Shown here: positions 50,147 to 57,985 of the stretch, in pieces
Position numbering within the stretch: the first letter of the stretch is position 1
Layout: every line of letters begins with the position of its first letter
DNA from: CAVXSP01 sp963724645
Lineage (GTDB): Bacteria > Acidobacteriota > Vicinamibacteria > Vicinamibacterales > SCN-69-37
Assembly: GCA_963724645.1 (NCBI GenBank)
Contig: CAVRVJ010000006.1
Coordinates: 124,001 to 188,000, forward strand
Direction: 5' to 3'
Length of the DNA: 64,000 nt
Program-made: the position numbers and the translations under genes
The notes under the pieces: generated by a model
Database searches by the model: none
What the model saw: only the letters and a program-made list of their open reading frames with translations
Told to the model about the DNA's origin: nothing

Positions 50147-51064
50147 GTGTTCGGGCTCGGGGTGCTTGTCGCGCAGGGCGGCGCCCCCGCGACGGTGTCC
50201 GACGATCTGGCCGCGGCCAAGACTCTGTACGCCTCTGCCGCATACCAGGAGGCCCTGGCCCTGCTGCCTGACGCGGACACCGGTGAGAGCGCGGACGAAG
50301 TCGATCAATATCGGGCGCTCTGCCTGATCGCGCTGGGCCGGACGGCTGAAGCTCAACGGTCACTCGAACCGCTGGTCACGCGGCAGCCGCTCTTCAAAAT
50401 GTCGGAGACCGACGTCTCGCCGCGACTCGTCGCGATGTTTCATGACGTGCGCAGGCGGCTGCTGCCCGACACCGCCAGGAATCTGTACGCGACAGCCAAG
50501 ACGAACTTCGAGAGAAAGAACTTCGTCGCCGCATCGACTCAGCTCAAGCAACTGCTCATGCTCCTTGCCGACGATGATCTGGCTGGCAATGCAGCCGCGC
50601 TGAGCGATCTGCGGTTGGTTGGCGAGGGCTTTCTGAAACTGGCTGAAGCCGAGCTGACTGCCACCGCGAAGGCCGAGGCGCCCCCGCCGCCGAAGACTTC
50701 GATCGACCCTGGCGCCGCGACACCGGCCCCCGCCCCCGCTGGACCGGCCGGCAGCGACTCGACCGGCAGAGCGTATTCGGATGCTGACGCGGACGTCACC
50801 CCGCCGGTCGATGTCATCCGCAACTTTCCGGCCTGGCATCCTCCAAACGCGCTGGCGCAGCGGGTGATCTATCGAGGCGTCCTGAAGATCGTGATTGACG
50901 AGCGCGGCAAGGTCGAGACAGCGACGCTGGTTCAACCCGTCTCGGCCGCGTACGATCCGATTCTCCTGAAGGCAACGGAGGGCTGGCAGTTTCTTCCCGC
51001 CCTCAGGAACGGGGAGGCCGTGAAGTACCAGAAGGTGCTTTCATTCAGCCTTTCGCCTCGCTAG
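50147..51064 (+). CDS. Secreted TonB-C-terminal-like protein with a repeat-helical N-terminal part
   Basis: 305 residues from the GTG at 50147, but the natural start may be the ATG at 50124, which overlaps the upstream stop (ATGA); one missing base before 50147 would connect them. A hydrophobic start (VFGLGVLVAQG) looks like the end of a signal peptide. Residues about 15-170 resemble TPR-like helices (AAKTLYASAAYQEALALL). A Pro/Ala linker leads to a TonB-type C-terminus: RVIYRGVLKIVIDERGKVETATLVQPVSAAYD then FLPALRNGEAVKYQKVLSF. Such domains bind outer-membrane or periplasmic partners. It is probably coexpressed with the pseudokinase/PEGA protein. Confidence 0.75.
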   Translation: MFGLGVLVAQGGAPATVSDDLAAAKTLYASAAYQEALALLPDADTGESADEVDQYRALCLIALGRTAEAQRSLEPLVTRQPLFKMSETDVSPRLVAMFHDVRRRLLPDTARNLYATAKTNFERKNFVAASTQLKQLLMLLADDDLAGNAAALSDLRLVGEGFLKLAEAELTATAKAEAPPPPKTSIDPGAATPAPAPAGPAGSDSTGRAYSDADADVTPPVDVIRNFPAWHPPNALAQRVIYRGVLKIVIDERGKVETATLVQPVSAAYDPILLKATEGWQFLPALRNGEAVKYQKVLSFSLSPR

Positions 51065-51151
51065 CGAGGCGATGGCGCCTCGACCTCAGTCACGGCGCGC
51101 GCGTGATGTTGATAACTGTCACCCATGTGACCGGAATAGACCGAAGGAAGG

Positions 51152-51228
<77 letters not shown>

Positions 51229-51244
51229 ACAATCCGGAAGCGTA

Positions 51245-52228
51245 TCACAGGCTCGCACGCCCGCGGAGGCGGGCCACGCCCGCGCCGACCCACCGCGAGG
51301 CCCGGAACAACGAGCCCGGACTCACGCCGCCGGGCAATCGATACCTCCCGAGCGCCTCGAGTCCGGCCGAGGCGAGACACCCGCACTGGGTGCAGTCAGG
51401 ATCGCCGCCGAACTGACACGGCGTGATCGGCCGCTTCAAATCCGACGACACGCAGGCCGTCGTCTGCGCAAAAATGCACTGGTCCGGGGAAGCCGGCGGG
51501 CTCAGGTAGCCCTCGAGAATGTTCGGCTTCATGTCGATCAGCTTCGGCTCGCGCTGGTACAGTTCCGTCAGCTCGGCGACGACCCGCCGGCGATCCTCCG
51601 GCTGCAGACGCTCGGGCGAGTCCTCGCCTTTCTGTGGCGTGTAGATGCTGAACCAGATGCGCTTGACGTCCGGCTGCGCGGCCCAGAAGTCGGTGAACTC
51701 GCTCAGGTACCCGGGCCGGGTCTGTTGCCGCGTGATCGTGCAATGCACGGTGACCTGCTGGCCTCTGATGTGTTTAAGGATGCGATCGTAAGTGGCCGGC
51801 GCGCGGCGCACGTCATGTTCGGGCTGCAGGCCGTCGATCGACACGCAGACCTGCAGCCTCTTCATCTCGGCCCACGCGCCGGGAATGGGCCGGACGGCGC
51901 TGGTGACCACCTGCGTGTGCACGCCCATTCCGGTCAGCTCCGGCAGGAGCACGTCCAGTTCGCGAAATCGCACGAGCGGCTCGCCGCCGACAATCGAGAG
52001 ATGCAGGGGCCGATAGCGCCGCACGAGCTCGAGCACGCCGTCGATCAGCTCCTGCCCCTTGAAATCCGCGAGCTGCCGCAGCAGGACACCGCCGCCGAGA
52101 TGCGTATCGCCGTACGCGTAGCAGCCCGGGCAGCGTAGCGGGCATTCGCGCGTGATTTCTATCGAGAGATTGGGCCGGTATCCTCTGAGGATACGGCCCC
52201 AACCCGCCACGACATCTATCGGGTCCAT
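51245..52228 (-). CDS. Radical SAM protein with C-terminal cysteine cluster
   Basis: 327 residues. The [4Fe-4S] motif CPLRCPGC lies within IEITRECPLRCPGCYAYGD (about 23-41), followed by LSIVGGEPLVRF, the GGEP SAM-binding motif, and VCVSIDGLQPEHDV. Toward the C-terminus, CIFAQTTACV, TPCQFGGDPDCTQCGCLAS supply six further cysteines that resemble a SPASM/Twitch auxiliary cluster. The family modifies peptides, cofactors or quinohaemoproteins; the substrate is unknown. It follows a [2Fe-2S] protein gene by two bases, suggesting a dedicated electron donor. Confidence 0.85.
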   Translation of the reverse strand: MDPIDVVAGWGRILRGYRPNLSIEITRECPLRCPGCYAYGDTHLGGGVLLRQLADFKGQELIDGVLELVRRYRPLHLSIVGGEPLVRFRELDVLLPELTGMGVHTQVVTSAVRPIPGAWAEMKRLQVCVSIDGLQPEHDVRRAPATYDRILKHIRGQQVTVHCTITRQQTRPGYLSEFTDFWAAQPDVKRIWFSIYTPQKGEDSPERLQPEDRRRVVAELTELYQREPKLIDMKPNILEGYLSPPASPDQCIFAQTTACVSSDLKRPITPCQFGGDPDCTQCGCLASAGLEALGRYRLPGGVSPGSLFRASRWVGAGVARLRGRASL

Positions 52229-52230
52229 GC

Positions 52231-52620
52231 TCAGAGCTTAACTGGTTCCGGTGGTTCCAGATAGAGGGGATTCCTGGCAAAACACAGATCCTCCACGATC
52301 CGGCCTCCAATCAGATGTTCCTGGATGATCCGCTCGGCATTGTCCGGCGTGACATTTCGATACCAGGCGCCTTCCGGATACACGACCGAGATGGGGCCGC
52401 CCGTACAGATGCGCAGACACTTGCACCGCGTGCGGTACACCGGCCCGTTGGGGCCCGTGAGATTCAGGACTTTCAGCCGATCCTTGACGTATTGCCAGGT
52501 CTCTTCACCCTTGTCGGCGTCGATGCAATCGGGGCCGCCGCACACGAACATGTGACGGACGATATGCCCGACGCCAAACGCCGCGGCGGAGGCTTCAGGA
52601 GTCGTGCGCTCTTTCGGCAT
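52231..52620 (-). CDS. Thioredoxin-like [2Fe-2S] ferredoxin domain protein
   Basis: 129 residues from the ATG at 52620, preceded by AGGGGA; two ATGs further upstream are possible. Cysteines in HMFVCGGPDCID and RTRCKCLRICTGGPISVVYPEGAWY match the thioredoxin-like [2Fe-2S] ferredoxin pattern (C-x4-5-C ... C-x3-C), here with one extra cysteine between them. The VTPDNAERIIQEHLIGG end is also typical. It probably passes electrons to the adjacent radical SAM enzyme (inference from gene pairing). Confidence 0.85.
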   Translation of the reverse strand: MPKERTTPEASAAAFGVGHIVRHMFVCGGPDCIDADKGEETWQYVKDRLKVLNLTGPNGPVYRTRCKCLRICTGGPISVVYPEGAWYRNVTPDNAERIIQEHLIGGRIVEDLCFARNPLYLEPPEPVKL

Positions 52621-52681
52621 TTCCCCTGCCATCTTTTCATAACGGAGGTCTCGGCGCGACACTTCCGTGTAACGTTGTCCC

Positions 52682-53459
52682 GTGCCTCGTTACAAACTGA
52701 CCCTCGAGTACGCCGGCACGCGCTACAGCGGCTGGCAACGGCAACAGAACGCGCGGACCGTTGAAGGCGAGCTGCAGCGGGCGGTTCGCGAAGGCCTCGG
52801 CGTCTCGCGGTTCGACACGTATGGATCGGGCCGGACGGACGCGGGAGTGCACGCGTTACGTCAGGTCGTGCATCTCGATCTGCCGTCCACGCTGCCTCCT
52901 GACGCGATTGTCGAGCGTCTCAACGGCGCGCTGCCGCACGATATCAACGTCCTGGCCGCTCTGCGCGTACCGGCGCGGTTTCACGCGCGCCACAGCGCGG
53001 TCGGCGCGAAGCTACCTCTACCAGATCAGCCGGCGCCGTACCGCGTTCGGCAAGCCGCTCGTCTGGTGGGTTCGCGATCCGCTCGACCTCGGTCGGATGC
53101 GCGCGGCAGCAGGTCGCCTCGCCGGCTTCGCCGATTTCCGCGCGTTCACCGATGATGACCCGGATGAGAAATCGACGCAGGTGCTGATCGAGACGCTGGT
53201 CATCGAGGAGCACGGCCCCCTGCTCCTCGTCCGCACCGTCGGTTCGCACTTTCTCTGGAAGATGGTCCGCCGCATCGTCGGCGTCCTGGTCGAGGCCGGC
53301 AGGGGCGGTCTGAACCCGGATGAGGTCGGGCAGATGCTTGGCGGCAACGCAGATCGGGTCGCGCGGCTGACGGCCCCGGCAGCGGGACTGTTTCTGGAGC
53401 GGGTCTTCTACGAAGGAGACCGCAAGGACTGGCCGCTGGCGCCGGTCATCAACTTGTAG
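52682..53459 (+). CDS. truA: tRNA pseudouridine synthase A (one frameshift)
   Basis: About 258 residues from the GTG at 52682, across a +1 shift near 53005. It forms pseudouridine at positions 38-40 of tRNA anticodon arms. The first frame has YKLTLEYAGTRYSGWQRQQN (4-23), DTYGSGRTDAGVHAL with the catalytic aspartate, and VPARFHARHSA. The second resumes RSYLYQISRRRTAFGKPLVWWV, then FRAFTDDDPD, RTVGSHFLWKMVRRIVG and APAAGLFLERVFYE. Removing one base restores the known sequence order without loss, so sequence error is likely. Confidence 0.9.
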
Positions 53460-53461
53460 AC

Positions 53462-53578
53462 GGACAGGCGGGTTCTGGGGTTCTCGAGGTTCTGAGGTTG
53501 CAGGGGTTCTGGGGGCTAGCGGGTTCGGAGTTCCGAAGGTTCGCTTCGGAACCTCAGAACCCCGGAACCCCAAGTCAG
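53462..53578. repeat. GGTTCTGAGG-type palindromic repeat
   Basis: Direct GGGGTTCT/GAGGTTCTGAGGTT units (53468-53510) pair imperfectly with AACCTCAGAACCCCGG and AACCCC (53550-53573), around a tight hairpin GTTCCGAAG-GTTCG-CTTCGGAAC (53530-53553). It separates the convergent ends of truA and the MtrB-type gene. Related GGTTCCGAGGTTCC sequence precedes secG. Confidence 0.65.
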
Positions 53579-56271
53579 AACGTCACCACGTACGACGCGG
53601 ACACCATGTTCACCTTGTAGTTGAACGGCTGTTCGTTGGTCGGCAGCACGCCGCTGATTGTGCCGATCCCGATCTGCATGCCCTCGTAGGCGTAGTCGGC
53701 CGAGCCCATGTACAGGTAGGCGTAGGCGAGCCGCAGCGCCTGGTGCGGGGCGATCGCGACTTTCCCGTTGATGCGCAACTCGAGCGAGTCGGTGGTCACC
53801 GTCGGAACCGGCGTCGCGGGGATGAAATACGCCGCGATCGTGGTCGGCGGACCGCCGAGCCCGTTCAGGGGGTTGTTGGCCCAGTTTCCACCGGTGACGT
53901 TGTTATCCCACCGCACCCGCGTGAAGATCAGGCTGGCGCCGAGGTCGAGCTTGTCGGTCCTTCGCGTCAAGCCGACGCCCGCGGTATTCGCACTCGTGGG
54001 CATGTCAGTCGACCAGTTCAGACAGGGATCGACTTTGTTGGCGTTGTTCCGCTGCTGCAGGGTCGTGTAGCCGTCGCACGCGTTGCCCGAAAGACCACGG
54101 CGCCTGGCTGGCCGTTGTTGATCGTGCTGGCGTTGCTGTTCGCGGTGTACGAGTTGCCGGCGGAGACCATGCTCTGGTGCTCGTAGGTGTAGAACACGTC
54201 GGCGCTGATGTCAGCGGCCACCGCGTAGGAGCCTTGCAAGTTGGCGGCCCAGCCTTGGCATGTTGCAGGCCGTAGATCGAATCGGAGTAGTCGTCGTTGT
54301 TCAAATCCACGCCGCCCTGAAACGACAACGCGTCGGTCGCCTGGTAGTTGAGCAGCGTGCGCAGCTTGTTGCGATTGCGATCCGCGACGTAGAAGCGCCG
54401 CATGCCCGATCAGCTCGCTGATCCGGTTGAGGTTCGCGTAGGTCGTGTTGCTGAGCGCGTTGTTGAGGGGGAAGAACAGATTCATATTGCCGGTGGTCGC
54501 GAGCATACCCGAGCGACGGTCCGTAGCCGGTCCATCCGTTGGCCACCATGAACGAGATACGCAGTCGCGCCGCCGGTCGCGCCAACCGGACTGACGTTCG
54601 CATACGGCACGAGCGCCAGGAACGCGTTCTCGTTGTAGCTCGGCGTCCGGCGCGCCGAGTAGGCGTAGCCGACCCTCGCGCTCAGCAGGTACCCGCTCGT
54701 CCGCCACTCCGCCCGCAGCGTGTTCTCGTTGGTCGTGGCCGCGTCCGCACACGCGATCCACGATCCGGGACAGGCGCGCCCGATCCGCTCGTAGTCATAC
54801 CCCGCCTTGATCCACTGGCTCTTCGCGAACGCATAGTCGAGGTCGGCCGTCACCTGATTGGATTTCCGGCTGTACGGACGATTGGCGTTGGCGTTTTGCG
54901 CCACGCACCGCGCCCAGGGGGTTGCCGGACCCGGCCGGGAACAAGGCGTTGGCGGCGACCGTCTGGCCCGCGTCGCCGTACTGATAGATGTAGACCGGCG
55001 TTCTGGTTGTCGCGATCGTTGAACTTGTACAGGGCGGTCAGGTTCACCCCTTTCGCCGGCCGGCCCGTGAGCCGCGCGTTGAACAGGCTGTTGACGACCA
55101 CGCCGTGCAAGGAGGCGGCCGGCACGACCGGCGTCGTCGCATCAATCAGGAACGCCTCGTTCTGCGTCCCGCGACCCCACGAGCCGTTCACCACGAGCTT
55201 GGTCGTCGTCCGCATCTTGACCGTCGCGGAACCATTGAGTTGCACGAAGGTGTTGCTCGGCGCGCTGCCCATCGTGTTGGACGTGCCCGTCCCCGTCGGA
55301 CCGGTCGCCCAGTTCTGCCACGACATGGACGGAACGTTGTTGGTGAAGTACGAGCCGTAGTAGCCGACCTGGGCGTAGCTCTTCTTCCCCGTGAAGTTCA
55401 GGTTCGCGTTCGCCTGGTTGTGATTGCTGTCGATCTTGTCGGGAATGATCGTGGAAATGTCGCCGCCCGTGTTCCGCGACACCGTGCCGAGCGGCTTCAG
55501 TCCGTCCTTGTGCTCTGGACGAAAGCCCGCGTCGACGCTCCACTTGTCGCCGAAGGCATACGCGGCGGAGATGTCCGCGCGGGTGCGCTTGGTCGAGAGG
55601 TTAACGTTGTGGAACAGCGGCACGTCGGCGGCGGCCGCGGCGTCGACGAGCGCCTTCTGCGCGGCTGTCGGCACGATGAGCGCGCCCTGGTTCGCCGCCG
55701 CCGTGCTCAGGTAGGGCGCGTCGCCGATCGCCGGCACGAGCCCGCGTGCGCTGAGCGTGTTGCCCGCCGGCGACGCGATTGTCGGCACCTGCCACGTGCC
55801 GGGCAGCGTCAGGCTGTTGGTGCCGTCGCCGTTATAGGGTGTCTGGAAGCTATCCGACTGGTTGCGCAACAGTTCGTCGTACCAGAACGTCAGCCGGAAT
55901 TTGCCCTGCTGACGCACGTCGCCCGCAATCCGCCGCGTCTCGAGGCCGAGGTCGGTGCCCTTGACGCGCCACCGCACCGCGCTGTCGCTGTCGTACGGCG
56001 TGCGGCTCCGCAAGTCGAAGTTGACGACGCCGAACGCGCCTGAGTTTTGCAAACCGTTGTACTCGCCGGCCTTGAATGATCCGTCGCTCACGCCGCCGAG
56101 GCCGATGTCCACCGTGTTCGGTTTCACGGCCTTGGCCTCGTCGATGGCCTTGGCCGCGGCTTCGGGATCCTGTGCCAGGGCGGTGTCTGCGCCAGCCGTC
56201 AGCGCCAGCGCGGCGACCACGCCGCGCGCGATGGCCAGCCTCGACCGAAGAGTCCGTGCATTGATGTTCAT
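53575..56271 (-). CDS. MtrB/PioB-type decaheme-associated outer membrane porin (multiple frameshifts)
   Basis: About 898 residues if all shifts are corrected. It begins with a signal peptide ending TALAQ (about 34), and the first 460 residues are one clean frame of alternating beta strands (for example VKGTDLGLETRRIAGDVRQQ then GKFRLTFWYDELL), as in MtrB. From about 54960 to 54050 the frame changes about seven times, yet each piece is good porin sequence: SNQVTADLDYAFAKSQWIKA, GVDLNNDDYSDSIYGLQ, NLQGSYAVAADISADVFYTY. The last frame ends SASYVVTF, with the terminal phenylalanine of outer-membrane barrels. MtrB barrels hold a decaheme cytochrome and carry electrons across the outer membrane. 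Confidence 0.8.
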
Positions 56272-56295
56272 GACCGTCGCCTCTGATCGAAGTGG

Positions 56296-57387
56296 TTAGC
56301 GCTGGAACTTCGCGCCCGCCGGGTGATTGGAACCATGAACGAGCACATGGCAGTTCAGACACGCACGGGCCGCCATCTGGGCGCGTGGACTTGCCGCACC
56401 CGGCTGCTGGGTTCCGTTGATTGTCGTCACGTTGCCCCCGGCCAGGTTGGCGCCGCTGTTGATCTGGGCGCCATGGTCGCCGCTGTGACATTGCTGGCAG
56501 AGCCAGGGTGGACGCGTCTTGAGGAGCGGTGCGTTCGCCGACCCGTGCGGTGTGTGGCAACTGGCGCAGTTGTCCACGACGGGCGCGTGCTCCCACAGGA
56601 ACGGTCCGCGCTTCTCCGCGTGGCAGGTGTAACAGGTCTCGTTCACCGAGTTCTTGATGAGCAGCTTGGGGCCGCTCGATCCGTGCGCGTTGTGGCAGTC
56701 GGAGCAGACCATCTTCGCGCCGGACGCCAGTCCGGTCACCGCGAGCGGATGGACGGAAATGCGGCGGGTCTCAGCCCGCTGCTCCTTGTGGCACACGTAG
56801 CAGACTTCCGCTTGCGTCGCCTTGTTCTGAACTTTCTGCTCTGTAGCATGGATGGTGTGGCAGTCGGTGCACGCCACGCCCCGCGTCTCGTGCTGACTGC
56901 CCGTCCAATGCGTCCGCATGCCGGACTCGTGGCAGGTAAGGCACATTTCGTTGCGCTTCTCGACCGGCGACGCGTTGGGTCCTTTGAAGGACACGGTGAC
57001 GGGGTTGTCCGACGTGTCGACATGCTCCGGGCTCGCCCCGTGGCACGTCTCGCATTGATGCTGAGCGAACGGCGTGTGGGCGTCGGCCTTCACGCCATGA
57101 GGCGTCTGCAGAATGAGCGTCGCTGGTTCCTTCGTGTGGCAACCCAGACACGTCTTCTCGCCGTCCTTGGTGTAGGTGCCAGGTATGACGGGCGCTGCCG
57201 GGGGAGCGGGTGGTGGCTGCTGAGCCGGCGATTGCGCCGGCGGCTGCGACAATCTCAGTGCAGGTAATGACGGGCGATCACCCTCGACGTGGGCGCTGGC
57301 CCTCGCGCTCGTGAACGCGATCAGCCAGGCCATCGAGCCAAGGCCCAACCAGAGGGCTGGGCCCAGCTTCCGGACACTTCGTCGCAT
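56296..57387 (-). CDS. DmsE/MtrA-type periplasmic decaheme cytochrome c (copy 2)
   Basis: 363 residues with a signal-anchor-like N-terminus (ALWLGLGSMAWLIAFTSARASA, 11-32), a Pro/Ala linker (about 45-72), then exactly ten CxxCH haem sites: CLGCH, CETCH, CLTCH, CTDCH, CYVCH, CSDCH, CYTCH, CASCH, CQQCH, CLNCH. Length and spacing match DmsE/MtrA proteins, which fill the MtrB barrel and pass electrons from periplasmic carriers to the outside. It lies 24 bases upstream of the MtrB-type gene and shares its transcript. No Shine-Dalgarno stronger than GGGGG is seen. Confidence 0.93.
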   Translation of the reverse strand: MRRSVRKLGPALWLGLGSMAWLIAFTSARASAHVEGDRPSLPALRLSQPPAQSPAQQPPPAPPAAPVIPGTYTKDGEKTCLGCHTKEPATLILQTPHGVKADAHTPFAQHQCETCHGASPEHVDTSDNPVTVSFKGPNASPVEKRNEMCLTCHESGMRTHWTGSQHETRGVACTDCHTIHATEQKVQNKATQAEVCYVCHKEQRAETRRISVHPLAVTGLASGAKMVCSDCHNAHGSSGPKLLIKNSVNETCYTCHAEKRGPFLWEHAPVVDNCASCHTPHGSANAPLLKTRPPWLCQQCHSGDHGAQINSGANLAGGNVTTINGTQQPGAASPRAQMAARACLNCHVLVHGSNHPAGAKFQR

Positions 57388-57985
57388 CGTGACCCCCTCG
57401 TGCTGGAATCCGCATGGCTCCGCCGTTCACATCGACGTGGAAACCGAAAACCAGCGCGTCCCGACCGGGCTGACCGTCAGGCGGGTGATGTGTTCGGTCG
57501 TCTCGTTGAAGATGCGCAGCGATCAGTTCTCCTTGACGGGGAAGAACCGAGCCCGGCCACACGCCGACCGCGGAATCAGCCACAGATCGACATCCGGTTC
57601 TGACATGTTGATGTCGAAGGGCTCGGTCGTAAGTGGCGTCGTGGCGCGAGCTGACGCACTGTCGTACGAGACGCGCTGGGAGATCGAAAAATCCGGATTG
57701 AGGTGGGAAGTTTTTTGGCGCCGGCGCGGCTTTTTCCGCAGGCCGCGGCTGGCGAGAAGCGGCCGGAACGCTCGCCCTGGCGTTGCCAACCGCGACAAGC
57801 CAGACTGGAAAACTGCAGGCCAGTCAGCAGGTCCATCGCGCGGCATCTAACCAAGGTGAATCCTCCGCCCGCTCCCCGCCAGATCGTCATGGCCGGAGCC
57901 ACCCGCTATAGAGCAACTTGCGTACCCGCGGCGACGAAATCAGTCGGGATTGAAAATGCTCCGCATCCGGCCGGTGTTCAACTGC
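57388..57985 (-). pseudogene. Fossil of a third decaheme/porin module
   Basis: The 598 bases hold no intact gene but clear homology to neighbours. Bases about 57840-57930 match the leader of the decaheme gene at 61432 (TGAATCCTCCGCC and CCAGATCGTCATGGCCGGAG shared). Next, about 57780-57840 resembles its first codons (CTGGCCTGCAGTTT shared). Then 57400-57700 encodes a degenerate MtrB piece: NPDFSISQRVSYDSASAR, TTEPFDIN, DVDLWLIPR, then past a TGA stop SLRIFNETTEHITR and FSVSTS. This parallels PEFVMPQRVSYDNTAAA ... SLRFFPSTTENVVR ... FSVRT in the intact porin at 57986. Confidence 0.75.

Noticed and set aside
53530..53553. Hairpin after truA as a rho-independent terminator
   Set aside because: The stem is good but no T-tract follows on either strand; it is better described as part of a repeat.
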